This document shows, in pieces, positions 39,201 to 47,712 of a DNA stretch of 64,000 nt. A program made the translations under genes and the position numbers. Position 1 is the stretch's first letter, and every line of letters begins with the position of its first letter. Where the stretch lies: NCBI GenBank assembly GCA_001766655.1, contig MJCC01000013.1, positions 465,642 to 529,641 of the forward strand, written 5' to 3'. The DNA is from Phytomonas francai. Its lineage: Eukaryota; Euglenozoa; Kinetoplastea; Trypanosomatida; Trypanosomatidae. The notes below the pieces were generated by a model, which searched no databases, was not told the origin of the DNA, and worked only from the letters and a program-made list of their open reading frames with translations.

Positions 39201-40154
39201 CATCATGAGGCTGGAAACTTGTGGGGAAGGAGCTTCTAAGGGGAAACTTAGGGTCTTCGGGGTTAGGCCTGGTGGGAAGACCCCCTGCGACTGTGGACCT
39301 GGTGTTATTCCACCGGACGCGTTGGGTGGCGGCATTGGGAAGGAAGCCGGCATCATGGGGATTGACATCGGCATCGATAGCTGCATCGGTAGCATATGCG
39401 GAGGCATTTGATGAGGCATCTGGGGTGGCGGAATCTGGGGTGGCATTTGATGAGACATCTGGGGTGGCATTTGATGAGACATCTGGGGTGGCATTTGATG
39501 AGATATCTGGGGTGGCGGCATCTGGGGTGGCATTTGATGAGACATCTGTGGTGGCGGCATCTGGGGTGGCATTTGAGGAGGCATCTGGGGTGGCATTTGA
39601 TGCGACATCTGGGGTGGCATTTGATGAGACATCTGGGGTGACGGCATCTGGGGTGGCATTTGAGGAGGCATCTGGGGTAGTATTTGAGGAGGCATCTGGG
39701 GCGGCATCCCGGGATGTAAAAACATGCCTGGCTGTTGCATGATGTTTAGGCCTGGTGGCTGCTGCGGTGCTGGACCTGGTTGCGTGCCCCGGAAAAAGAC
39801 CGTGTTGACCGGCAATGGCAGAATTTGAAGCGGTGGGGGAGGTGGCGGCGGCATCATATCAGGTTGGGGGACATACGTCGGGGGCCTCCTTTTACCGATT
39901 AGATCCTTTGGTTGCGATATCGGGGGCACGGGGGTCTCTTTAGGCTTGTGAGTAGGAGCGTTGGGGGGGGGCTTTTCTATAGAAGCCGCGGCCCCGTATG
40001 GCATAAATGACTTAGCATTAGCGTTAAGCCCCTTGAAATTTTCATTGGAGGCCTCATCACCCGGGGGATATTTGTTTACAGACACAGGTAGCTCAGGAGT
40101 TTCTAAAGGGACCGGCGGTTGTGAGAGAGGTTCAGCTGCTTGAGAAGGTTCCAT
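36234..40154 (-). CDS. CE1-like RNA 5'-kinase/guanylyltransferase (mRNA recapping enzyme) with long N- and C-terminal extensions
   Basis: 1306 aa from the ATG at 40154. Residues about 150-270 are Met-Pro-Gln and Met-Ser-His-Gln repeats. A P-loop domain follows (GPPAVGKTTLGREL, about residue 358), then a guanylyltransferase: motif I KPEGTHY with candidate nucleophile K608, motif III VLEGIL, motif IIIa FLVYDVIFW, motif IV NEGLVLQP, motif V LLWRPPDLITVDF, and an OB-fold with motif VI WAFSRIRYDLVRPD (about residue 873). Kinase plus guanylyltransferase is the layout of T. brucei CE1, a cytoplasmic enzyme reported to recap decapped mRNA. CE1 is about 590 aa, so the flanks here are additions. Residues about 1050-1115 hold several Cys pairs (CAEC, CYSC, CISC, CHAC), probably zinc-binding. 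Motifs I and III differ from the usual KxDGxR and DGE, so activity needs proof. Confidence 0.82.
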   Translation of the reverse strand: MEPSQAAEPLSQPPVPLETPELPVSVNKYPPGDEASNENFKGLNANAKSFMPYGAAASIEKPPPNAPTHKPKETPVPPISQPKDLIGKRRPPTYVPQPDMMPPPPPPPLQILPLPVNTVFFRGTQPGPAPQQPPGLNIMQQPGMFLHPGMPPQMPPQILPQMPPQMPPQMPSPQMSHQMPPQMSHQMPPQMPPQMPPQMPPPQMSHQMPPQMPPPQISHQMPPQMSHQMPPQMSHQMPPQIPPPQMPHQMPPHMLPMQLSMPMSIPMMPASFPMPPPNASGGITPGPQSQGVFPPGLTPKTLSFPLEAPSPQVSSLMMPHTSFPQPLPPQQAKVSIGNASLAALNSKEPPKFSCVLLSGPPAVGKTTLGRELVDSLKADGLGWTFFSGADFLPEGPTKRSLWEKTKDVFDALSKRLDALLEQQKQHRTIKGLIIDKNLRGIEDLFYLTMLLHVKSIPFVGIIGMECTDDETLIQRMGGGDDLREKLKYHHVIHARVASLAKMASMYRVVDASKSPKEVVQNLRTMALGFCAQPTTKGIRTHYYEESHANIIADSYEEYYRVMTALFECVSVRGFQFPTSTQLVPFTTKDMTDKARLNSIKTHYGVRRKPEGTHYLLLYVNENMYLIPPHMRAVLLMTGKPWIGKSLDNIASFVLEGILTRFTRNRRKEIFLVYDVIFWSEKKKPSNNISMRMLWDERQAILKNYLLPEEKVSFSDDVDCLIAHQPTLKLSNALNLLDSEEYSNEGLVLQPTQLLHRADHILLWRPPDLITVDFRVGRLIRVQDNQEPSFESSNKDNTTPQNRLDATPRHRHGVDNPHEPPCRTYALEVYDKFEKKYVQYESATVDVRHTDIVQGSIITCRLQGGPQQTWAFSRIRYDLVRPDYLHDVKELLHSCLISRAQFVSWLIAEQVVESEIQLAPPADPVKATPPPSYGIATSRMGPEGPESRLPTHTPASQDFSLGVHFPKASEMLARSAAQAVVPTTEAPSPSQLQLLASIVPSLHIVRKGGAEEKPPAALATAPAVVPSDPKSAGPLKEASAKAASPPVPRNYHCAECHHKKQRDDLRMDKRDQKYYCYSCWAKTGYGFCISCGEFSPGDRVTRGAQKGSLVCHACSQNNESKSHAQKGGAMGNSSNQPDEGETERNNRRQRRRNNKDATFTAAQEKVQTAVERQDPVAPADSKKRSSRRHRKTPGEAGSTQCREESDGFSPKDDVAPHPIPQPPCEAPTTVAEVQMSNIDTPVLNHKPTKATSPKNVDKVKEDQFNPTNGSSIPTPQAEKLVVSPMDSDSSSKVNDTAAKKSGMCSQQ
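39396..39720. repeat. Tandem in-frame repeats encoding Met-Pro-Pro-Gln and Met-Ser-His-Gln units
   Basis: Imperfect units of 12-24 bp (for example catttgatgagacatctggg) repeat many times inside the capping-enzyme homologue. They encode runs of MPPQ and MSHQMPPQ. Confidence 0.9.
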
Positions 40155-41344
40155 CAAAACACGCTCAATATCTCTTTGTAGTGACTATAATTATAGATGG
40201 GCACCTCCGGGAGAATTTTCTCCTGTTTCGATATCTGCTTTTGTTTGCCAACACCAATCTTGAATATTAAAGAAAGTAAGGTTAACAAATCCCTGTAACC
40301 ACCAAAGTTATAACTATGACTACGACCCTGTTCCTTTTTGCACCAAACCTTTTTATGTGCAAGGCGCTATGGTGAAACAACACCCTGTTTATATTTTTAA
40401 ACCTTGAACGTCTACTTTTTCTTGTCAGATATAAGTGTAAGTATCTTTATACCAACTCAACGCGTTTACTTCTGTCTTCTTAATTTCCTTTAAAATTGTT
40501 GCTGCTCAATTTACGTGCAATATTGTGTGTTTAAATTGACTACTCAGCAAGCAATTAAAAAGACTTAAAATATGTACTGAAGAAAATTTAGTTATCTTTT
40601 CACTTTATAGAGCATGAAAATGGGATAGATCGTACAAGTCAGATCTAACTCATAGAAAAGAGGCAATGAATCAAACGACAGCAATTCAAAAAGTAAAATA
40701 CAAGTCAAATGACGAAAAGGTAAGCGTGTACTGAAGGTTAAATAAGTATCATCATCTGCGAATATAAATAAAACATTACTTGGTAATATGGATATACATA
40801 TAGACAAGGAAGGACATGCTCAATATTCTGATTAATATATGTATCTTTCCTTGACAGATGTTAAAAATAAGAAATCGTCGGCATTTTCAGCACATACTTG
40901 AAATCTGTCCTAAGCTTTTTTTTACTCAAGAGGATTTTTTGTTTTATGGATTCCTTGACAGACACCAATAGGATAGACCATAATTTGTCAAAAAGCTATC
41001 GGCTTAATCTATAGGGCCCATAAAGTCTGTAAAAGCAAAGCTCAAGACGTACAGTTCCAGAAAACAATGACACTGGTCCAAAAGTAGCGAATAGTGTGCT
41101 TCAAAGATCGATAGTGATGATTGAAGTACATAGCATTTAAGTATACAAAAATATGAGAATAAGGAAGAGCATACCGATTTGGAAACCTCGCTTCTCTTTT
41201 CTTTGACTATTGAGCGTTCGCATAGAGCGTAAATATGGGAGCAAAACAGTAATAAATAACCAAACTTTAAATAAGGCTAAATAAACTCAAAAAAAAAATA
41301 GTAGGACATATAATAAAAACGAACTGCAGATAAGACTACTACTT
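40155..41344. other. AT-rich intergenic region
   Basis: 1.2 kb with no supported frame on either strand. A 71-codon minus-strand frame (40592-40807) is AT-driven and unsupported. The region holds the nicotinamidase 3' UTR and the leader of the capping-enzyme homologue. Confidence 0.55.
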
Positions 41345-41947
41345 TTACTCATTCTTAGCTGTGCAAAGCTGAGAGCTTGAGAACACCTTGACTCCAACAG
41401 CACACATTTCCTGCATTGCTTTACACACAGACTCGTCCGAGATGCCCATGCAAAGGTCTTCGAGCAAAAGTACTTCGAAGCCGCAGGTGACCGCGCTCTT
41501 TACGGTTTCGAACACGCAGTAATCGAGTGCGACCCCACACACCACCACACGTCGCACTCCCAGTGATCGCAGGAGTCCCTCCAACCCTGTCGCGTTAGCG
41601 CCCGCGTCGACGAAGGCCGAGTAACATTCAAACTCCGCCTGTGTGCCCTTACGAATAATAACTTTCAGGTAGCCCTCGTTGAGGTCTGGGTGCAGTGCGG
41701 CGCCGGGAGTTCCTTGAACACAGTGCACCGGCCATGCTCCTCCGTTCTTCTTGAACGAGGAGTGGTTCTCGGGATGCCAGTCCTCCGTCGCAACGCTTAT
41801 CCGGAAACTGTGTTGCGAAAGCAGCTGGTTAATCTTTGGAATAAGTGTTTCGCTGCGGGGTACGTATAATGGGCCAGACGATTGAACAAAATCGTTCTGA
41901 AAATCCACGACAATCAGCGCGTCAGTCTCTGGGTTGATAGTTTCCAT
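41345..41947 (-). CDS. PNC1: Nicotinamidase/pyrazinamidase
   Basis: 200 aa from an ATG at 41947, the usual length. It hydrolyses nicotinamide to nicotinic acid and ammonia in the NAD+ salvage pathway on which trypanosomatids depend. The catalytic triad is visible: Asp15 (VVDFQNDF), Lys100 (IIRKGT) and Cys144 (ALDYCVFET). The metal site is Asp56, His58 and His62 (EDWHPENHSSF). The cis-peptide region CGVAL is also present. No targeting signal is evident, so it is probably cytosolic. The gene lies between the capping-enzyme homologue and a small basic protein gene. Confidence 0.95.
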   Translation of the reverse strand: METINPETDALIVVDFQNDFVQSSGPLYVPRSETLIPKINQLLSQHSFRISVATEDWHPENHSSFKKNGGAWPVHCVQGTPGAALHPDLNEGYLKVIIRKGTQAEFECYSAFVDAGANATGLEGLLRSLGVRRVVVCGVALDYCVFETVKSAVTCGFEVLLLEDLCMGISDESVCKAMQEMCAVGVKVFSSSQLCTAKNE

Positions 41948-42358
41948 GGTGAATAGTCAATCAGTAAAGTTTCCTATTTTGTTGTTGTTGTTTTGGCGTT
42001 TATATCCTGTCGAGGTAGGAAACAACATGCATAATATTTATTAAAAGTTGTTCCCTCTTCCTCAAAGAGCCGTATCCAATTACAAACAAATTGTCAATAC
42101 CCATAGGGCCATTGAGCTGTCATGCTCGCCATGCATTTGCTTTTTTCTTTCCTTACATGAGAAAAAATGTCAGACATGAAAGATGCCCCCGGAGAAGGCT
42201 TCAAGTGCAACATAAGGATGGTGAGCCTAATACCTCCCCCTCTCGCTCCTCTGTTAATGCGCTCGAAATTCTATATTTATCAGTGCGCGAAAAACAACAA
42301 CAACACAAATTGTTACATAATTCTAGCACCATATCAGCCTCTTCCCCTCTACACATCC
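41948..42358. other. Intergenic region
   Basis: Short spacer with the nicotinamidase leader and the 3' UTR of the next gene. Nothing recognised. Confidence 0.5.
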
Positions 42359-42991
42359 TCATTGGTAGTCTGTACACGTCCCTATTGCTTCAATCGCGCG
42401 CTTCGTTACCACGGCGGCGAAAGAGCGATCGTCAACATCCACACAACACTCCGCCAGTCTTTTGTAAATCGGAATACAGCGCAGGGGTATTTGCTGGAGT
42501 AAACGCCGGCGCTCCTCGACGCAGGGGGTCACCTCCGCATTGGTGCTGGCGGGGCTTCTTTCTCGACGCCCTTCATTTTGGCTGTACCTTGGCCGCAAAG
42601 GAGACCTCGATTGGGAGGGCATGCCATCCGAAGCGCTTGTTGTGGTGGGACCTGCATTCTGAGAAGAATCACTCCCGTAGGCATTTACTACTTTGCCATC
42701 GGCGTCGACATGCCTCTCCGTGGTGGTGCCCCCCTTGTGCTCGTTGTTTCCTTCTATCGGTATGTTGGTCTTACTTTTTATTGTTGTGGACTGGGACCGA
42801 GAGCGTTTGCGTAATGCAGGAGACGTTTGCGAGGCATCCAAAGATTCCTGTGTGCTCCTAAGGGGTGTTTGGGAATGAGTAAATGAGTCCAAATACTGTT
42901 TTCGTGCAAACTCTGCCACAGAGAGCACCGTTTCCTGACTCTGAGAAGATGTACTCTTCTTTACCGCTTTGGCTGCACCACCCTTTGGCAT
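42359..42991 (-). CDS. Hypothetical basic protein, unrecognised
   Basis: 210 aa from the first true ATG at 42991 (MPKGGAAK). The first two thirds are Ser-, Thr-, Gln- and Arg-rich and look disordered. The last 55 residues (CVEERRRLLQQIPLRCIPIYKRLAECCVDVDD) form a more ordered, probably helical region with several Cys. No known domain can be named. Position in the directional gene row and the length of the frame support it as a real gene. Confidence 0.65.
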   Translation of the reverse strand: MPKGGAAKAVKKSTSSQSQETVLSVAEFARKQYLDSFTHSQTPLRSTQESLDASQTSPALRKRSRSQSTTIKSKTNIPIEGNNEHKGGTTTERHVDADGKVVNAYGSDSSQNAGPTTTSASDGMPSQSRSPLRPRYSQNEGRRERSPASTNAEVTPCVEERRRLLQQIPLRCIPIYKRLAECCVDVDDRSFAAVVTKRAIEAIGTCTDYQ

Positions 42992-43505
42992 GCACAGACC
43001 CAACTATAGTTTTGACGGAATATAAACAAGTAAAATAAAGTGAGACAACTTCAATGTAAGGTTTAAATATACAATGGTAAAGCCACTGGAAAAAAAGAGA
43101 ACTGTTGTTTCATTTCTTACTTATTTCTTGGTAAAAGGATTTATTTACCAAAACTTTGACTCTCCTAAACAATGAAAATAGTAAGAGGAAAAGCTTTCAT
43201 TTTTTTTTTACGATTCACCCATAGGTATGTAAAAAATCGAATAGCAGGAAAATGAGAAGAACAACAAAAGATGCATTCCCTTCTCTCCCCTCCCCCCACC
43301 TTGCATCTAGGTTACTCTTGTGTTTGGCTTTCCTCTCATTTGTAGTGGGTCGGAAGAAGGGTTTTCTCAACAGCCTTGGACCCACATTCCAAACGATAAC
43401 ACGCAGCCCTATTTCTGAAGCAGACTCAACCCTGTTGCCTGCCTATTCAATAAATGCTCGACTTAATCAAAGTGAAAATAATACAACCAAACTAAACATA
43501 CTAGA
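42992..43505. other. Intergenic region
   Basis: AT-rich spacer with a T run at about 43199-43209 (plus strand). No gene recognised. Confidence 0.5.
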
Positions 43506-45428
43506 TTACTTTCCTGTCAAGCTATCTAATAAAGAAGCAATTTCTTCTTGGAGTTCTCGCGCGCGTTGCTGTTTCTCAATTCGAGATCTTTCTCCATGAA
43601 TTTCAGCCTGACGTTTACGCTCTTCGAGTCTTCGAATGCGACTTAGCAAACCACTGTTTCTATGATTAAGAAGCATCATCTGCTCGCAAAGATCTTCATG
43701 CGCTACTTTTTTCCGCTTTATGATGATTTTTAGATTCATCAAGGTTTTAATCAACACTTGGCGCATTTCCTCAACATAGAGACTCACTATCCTTACACGA
43801 TCCTCCTGCTCAGCCTCAACGCATGCTTTGAGAGAACTGATACGGTCCAATGCTTTAGCATGATTTCCTCTTGCATCCTTTGACGATAATTCTTTTCCCG
43901 TACCCTCTGTTGTAGCACAGGCTCCTCTAGGATAGCGGGGCTCGGCTGCTCTTGGACCCTGGGGTAGCCTTGCGTCACTTGTGCTTCTATCCGTAGCGCT
44001 GACGCCTTTTCTCGAAGTTAAGGACTCATACCAAAGTCTCTGTTCCTCTAACAGATTATGTAGAACATCTGCGTAGAATTTCTGTACAGCCTCTTCTTTA
44101 CTTTCTGTGAGGGCTGCTTGGAGATCTTGATCCTTTTCGTCTGCCCATCGAGGGCTTGCGACCCAGCTTTCGGCCGAGTTGATGTCCCTCTCTGTCTCCC
44201 TGACCACACCTTTCCCCACATCAGAGGCGCAATCCCTAGAGGGGTCGGACGTTTCCTTTTTCTCATCTTGCTCACCGAGGAGAAAGGAGACTTCTTGAGA
44301 GAGGAACATCCGTGAGCGGTGGCACCAAACACGGTTTGTGCTGCTTTGCCATGTACAGGAATGCCCAGTGAGGTTGTAGTGCAGCTGCTGGTGGTTGAGC
44401 CGCCCGTGTCCACAGCCCACGTGTCCACAGATGAGACAGACCCACAGGTCCTCGTACGTGCGGCACTCCTCACAGCGGGCGTTGTTGAGGAGTTCGTAGA
44501 GGGAGAAGCGACAGAGAGGGCACTCCGTGAAGGCTGAGGGGACGCACGCATAGCAGGGCGCGTGAAAGGTGTGGTGGCAGAGCGTAATGACACGAGACTG
44601 CTTGGGCGAGAGCTCTTCCTGGCAGATCGCGCAGAGCTCGCTGGCAGGACCCCATCTGAATCCACTCGTCGTCGTGGCGACCTCGGGACCGATCAAGGGG
44701 GTGACTCGACAGTTCGCACTGCTGGGGCTGGGCAGCGGCCAGGCAGTCGCGGGTGGTCGCAGGTCGGCCGGGATTAGAATGCTATCCGATCCAGAAAAGT
44801 TGGCGTGAATGATCTCATTCAACGAGACTGCGTAGCTAAGTTGTCGATTGAGCTCCACACCAGACGACGGTTCGGCATCGTTATCGACAACCCATTGGTT
44901 TGCCCCAGAACCCTGCGTGCTTCTCGTGGATTTTGAACTTCCATGGGGTTTATCCACCAGGAGAGTCACTGCTGTACCGACAACAGATTCCACCGGCGTC
45001 GTAGCGCCTAATGCAGCGTCCTTCTCCAGCACTGTCTTCAAAAGATCAGCCTGTGCGGCGTATCCGCAGTGCAGAATCATGCAGTAAGCGTGTATCTCAC
45101 TCAGCACATACCCTACCCGCGCCACGCGAATCCACGCGCCGCTTTCTACTGCCCCTGCCGTTGACATTTTTTCGGAATTCTCTACCGAGGCTTTGGCCTG
45201 CCGTTCAGCCACTAGGATGCGTTCGAGCACCGTGGAAAGGCTCGCACTCACGGGGATATTGTGAAGTAAGAGCCATTCGGTGGTGTGGTGCATGTTGTAG
45301 GAAGTAGGCGGCAGCAAATGCAGTTCTAAGGTAACGGAGGCATCGCGATTAAGGGCAATGATGGTGGTGTGGTCAATGCCTGTAGCTACGGCTGTCTGAG
45401 ACCTGCTAGAACTAGAGATAGAACGCAT
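43506..45428 (-). CDS. BRAP2-type RING/UBP zinc-finger E3 ubiquitin ligase
   Basis: 640 aa from an ATG at 45428. The domain order is that of BRCA1-associated protein (BRAP2/IMP). A 200-residue N-terminal region is followed by a RING-H2 finger at about residues 262-305 (CAICQEEL, then CHHTFHAPC and CPLC). Next is a UBP-type zinc finger at about 316-370 (CEEC, CLICGHVGCG, HYNLTGHSC). The C-terminus has long coiled coils, with ERKRQAEIHGERSRIEKQQRARELQEEI near the end. The RING provides E3 activity and the UBP finger binds the free C-terminus of ubiquitin. Metazoan BRAP2 modulates Ras/MAPK signalling, but trypanosomatids have no classical Ras cascade, so the role here is open. Confidence 0.9.
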   Translation of the reverse strand: MRSISSSSRSQTAVATGIDHTTIIALNRDASVTLELHLLPPTSYNMHHTTEWLLLHNIPVSASLSTVLERILVAERQAKASVENSEKMSTAGAVESGAWIRVARVGYVLSEIHAYCMILHCGYAAQADLLKTVLEKDAALGATTPVESVVGTAVTLLVDKPHGSSKSTRSTQGSGANQWVVDNDAEPSSGVELNRQLSYAVSLNEIIHANFSGSDSILIPADLRPPATAWPLPSPSSANCRVTPLIGPEVATTTSGFRWGPASELCAICQEELSPKQSRVITLCHHTFHAPCYACVPSAFTECPLCRFSLYELLNNARCEECRTYEDLWVCLICGHVGCGHGRLNHQQLHYNLTGHSCTWQSSTNRVWCHRSRMFLSQEVSFLLGEQDEKKETSDPSRDCASDVGKGVVRETERDINSAESWVASPRWADEKDQDLQAALTESKEEAVQKFYADVLHNLLEEQRLWYESLTSRKGVSATDRSTSDARLPQGPRAAEPRYPRGACATTEGTGKELSSKDARGNHAKALDRISSLKACVEAEQEDRVRIVSLYVEEMRQVLIKTLMNLKIIIKRKKVAHEDLCEQMMLLNHRNSGLLSRIRRLEERKRQAEIHGERSRIEKQQRARELQEEIASLLDSLTGK

Positions 45429-45937
45429 GAAGGTTAAATACGAATAGTACCAGGCAACATAAAAATTCGAAACTCCGTTTTTTACTGGTAACTGTAAAAA
45501 ATATATAGCAAATAATTCAGTTTCGTATCACTGAAGTGATACTGCTGAGCCGTCCAAAAGTTGTGTAGTATAGGGAGAAAACCACATTAATGGGGTTTCT
45601 TATATTCAATAGCTACTGAATAGGGGTGTACGTGTGTAAATAAGACTACTGTTGATGATTTTTCCTTTGTTATATTGGGTAAGCTATCTACGCAAAAATA
45701 AATAAATTGATATATGTATATATAAAGACAGATTATAAACTCCATCCAAGGCGGTAAGAGAGAAAAGATGACAGCAAAGAATAGTAATATCGGCATCTCT
45801 ACACATCATTTTTTTTTTCAAGGGGAAAACTGCCTATCAGCGGTATCTTAGTTTATGATATAAAACAAGGTGTGATAAAAAAAAGGGAAGGTAAAACTGG
45901 TCCGCTTGGGTTCAAATCCCCTAAAAAGGATACTTGT
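45429..45937. other. Intergenic region
   Basis: AT-rich spacer. A GGTTCAAATCC string at about 45909 resembles a tRNA B box, but no foldable tRNA surrounds it. Confidence 0.5.
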
Positions 45938-46540
45938 TTACCGAGTGGAGACCTGCTGGAGCTTCGGGTTCCACATGAAGCCGAACGACACCGGGCAGTG
46001 CGTCAGCTGCCTGTAGATGTTACCGATGACGCGGAGGCGGGGCTCGATCCTCTTGCGCTCGTGGGCATCCAAAAAGACCTTCATGATCTTGTTTCCGTCC
46101 TCGTGGTAGCGCCAGCGGCGACCGACCACGTCGCAGGGGTAGATGAGGTCGTTCAGGATGTTCTCGAACACCGCGGTCCTGGTGCGGGAGCGCTGAACCT
46201 TCTGCAGCTTGTACGTGTCCGTCGGGCGCTTCGTGATCTTGCGCTGGGCAACCAACACGACGTAGAAGCCGGGATGGCGCTTCTCCAGCTCGGTTGTCAG
46301 GGAGCGGTGGATCTTGCGCACCAGCATGAGGAAGCGCAGTGGGTAGAAGACGATCATCGCGTTCCTTTTGTAGCGTGGGCTCTCGAGCACACGCACGCCG
46401 TTAATATGGAAGCGGGGAAGGTGCTGCTTCAGTGTGCTGTGTGTGGCCTCCAGCTCGAAAAGGGTCTTGGCGACGCTCTCCTCGATCTCGCTGGGCTTGG
46501 AGCGCTTGAGCTTACGAAGCTTACGGAGGTAAGGAGCCAT
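45938..46540 (-). CDS. RPS7: 40S ribosomal protein S7 (eS7), copy 2
   Basis: 200 aa, the normal length of eukaryotic eS7, a small-subunit protein needed for 18S rRNA maturation. Diagnostic segments are SEIEESVAKTLFELE, AMIVFYPLRFLMLVRKIHRSLTTELEKR, RSRTRTAVFENILNDLIYP and PVSFGFMWNP near the C-terminus. It is one of two tandem copies spaced exactly 900 bp apart. Over the coding sequence the copies differ at one silent base (45944, ACT versus ACC). The identity continues just through GTAAAC and the TAG before the ATG, which is the likely splice acceptor (AG at 46547-46548), giving a 6-base leader after the spliced leader. The 3' UTRs are unrelated, so the two mRNAs could be regulated differently. 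Confidence 0.97.
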   Translation of the reverse strand: MAPYLRKLRKLKRSKPSEIEESVAKTLFELEATHSTLKQHLPRFHINGVRVLESPRYKRNAMIVFYPLRFLMLVRKIHRSLTTELEKRHPGFYVVLVAQRKITKRPTDTYKLQKVQRSRTRTAVFENILNDLIYPCDVVGRRWRYHEDGNKIMKVFLDAHERKRIEPRLRVIGNIYRQLTHCPVSFGFMWNPKLQQVSTR

Positions 46541-46546
46541 GTTTAC

Positions 46547-46548
46547 CT
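46547..46548 (-). promoter_or_regulatory. Probable spliced-leader acceptor AG, S7 copy 2
   Basis: AG six bases before the ATG, conserved with the other S7 copy (47447-47448) although the sequence further upstream differs. Inferred, since no transcript data are available. Confidence 0.55.
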
Positions 46549-46837
46549 ACTTTTTTTTTTTAATGACGCAGATAGACGTGGAGAAAAGTAAGACGAAATT
46601 AACATAATATATAGAATGCAAAAAGTCCAGAACATCACAGTTGAAGTTCAATCAAACAGATTAACACAATAGAAACTATATATCTATATATATAGTTTCC
46701 TATTGCTATTGTTGTTGGTATAGGGGAAAGAAAAACAAAAAAAAACATTTTCCACAACCTAGAACCTTTCTTCTTGGGCGTATTCCACGGAGCAAGGTCA
46801 TAAGCGCAAGGCGAAGTCCGTACACTTACATGCTCTC

Positions 46838-47440
46838 TTACCGGGTGGAGACCTGCTGGAGCTTCGGGTTCCACATGAAGCCGAACGACACCGGGCAGTG
46901 CGTCAGCTGCCTGTAGATGTTACCGATGACGCGGAGGCGGGGCTCGATCCTCTTGCGCTCGTGGGCATCCAAAAAGACCTTCATGATCTTGTTTCCGTCC
47001 TCGTGGTAGCGCCAGCGGCGACCGACCACGTCGCAGGGGTAGATGAGGTCGTTCAGGATGTTCTCGAACACCGCGGTCCTGGTGCGGGAGCGCTGAACCT
47101 TCTGCAGCTTGTACGTGTCCGTCGGGCGCTTCGTGATCTTGCGCTGGGCAACCAACACGACGTAGAAGCCGGGATGGCGCTTCTCCAGCTCGGTTGTCAG
47201 GGAGCGGTGGATCTTGCGCACCAGCATGAGGAAGCGCAGTGGGTAGAAGACGATCATCGCGTTCCTTTTGTAGCGTGGGCTCTCGAGCACACGCACGCCG
47301 TTAATATGGAAGCGGGGAAGGTGCTGCTTCAGTGTGCTGTGTGTGGCCTCCAGCTCGAAAAGGGTCTTGGCGACGCTCTCCTCGATCTCGCTGGGCTTGG
47401 AGCGCTTGAGCTTACGAAGCTTACGGAGGTAAGGAGCCAT
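46838..47440 (-). CDS. RPS7: 40S ribosomal protein S7 (eS7), copy 1
   Basis: Encodes the same 200-residue eS7 protein as the copy 900 bp to the left. It is the first transcribed of the pair, with a likely splice acceptor AG at 47447-47448. The high GC of the coding part contrasts with the AT-rich flanks in both copies, which fits strong codon preference in a highly expressed gene. Tandem ribosomal protein genes are common in trypanosomatids, where copy number compensates for lack of promoter control. Confidence 0.97.
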   Translation of the reverse strand: MAPYLRKLRKLKRSKPSEIEESVAKTLFELEATHSTLKQHLPRFHINGVRVLESPRYKRNAMIVFYPLRFLMLVRKIHRSLTTELEKRHPGFYVVLVAQRKITKRPTDTYKLQKVQRSRTRTAVFENILNDLIYPCDVVGRRWRYHEDGNKIMKVFLDAHERKRIEPRLRVIGNIYRQLTHCPVSFGFMWNPKLQQVSTR

Positions 47441-47446
47441 GTTTAC

Positions 47447-47448
47447 CT
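47447..47448 (-). promoter_or_regulatory. Probable spliced-leader acceptor AG, S7 copy 1
   Basis: AG in the shared TAG-GTAAAC-ATG context. It marks the outer edge of identity with the other copy. Confidence 0.55.
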
Positions 47449-47712
47449 AGGTAGGAAATCTAAGAATGGGGAAGTAGGAAAAGGGAACACTGTGGATAAC
47501 AAAAGTACATTTATTAGCGTTACATTTTCAGCATAATTGGACTATCACTTTTCATCAAAGAAAAAGGGGAACTCGAAAATATTGAAAGAAATACACGAAT
47601 AATGAAGATGTAGTAGCAGAACATATTAAAAAAGAAAAGAGAAAAACCTAATTGTGAAATCATTTGAAGATAAATAATAGAGATGATACGAATAAAAAGT
47701 CTGACGATTATT

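Noticed and set aside
45896..45930. tRNA B-box-like GGTTCAAATCC
   Set aside because: The T stem does not pair and there is no matching A box or acceptor stem.
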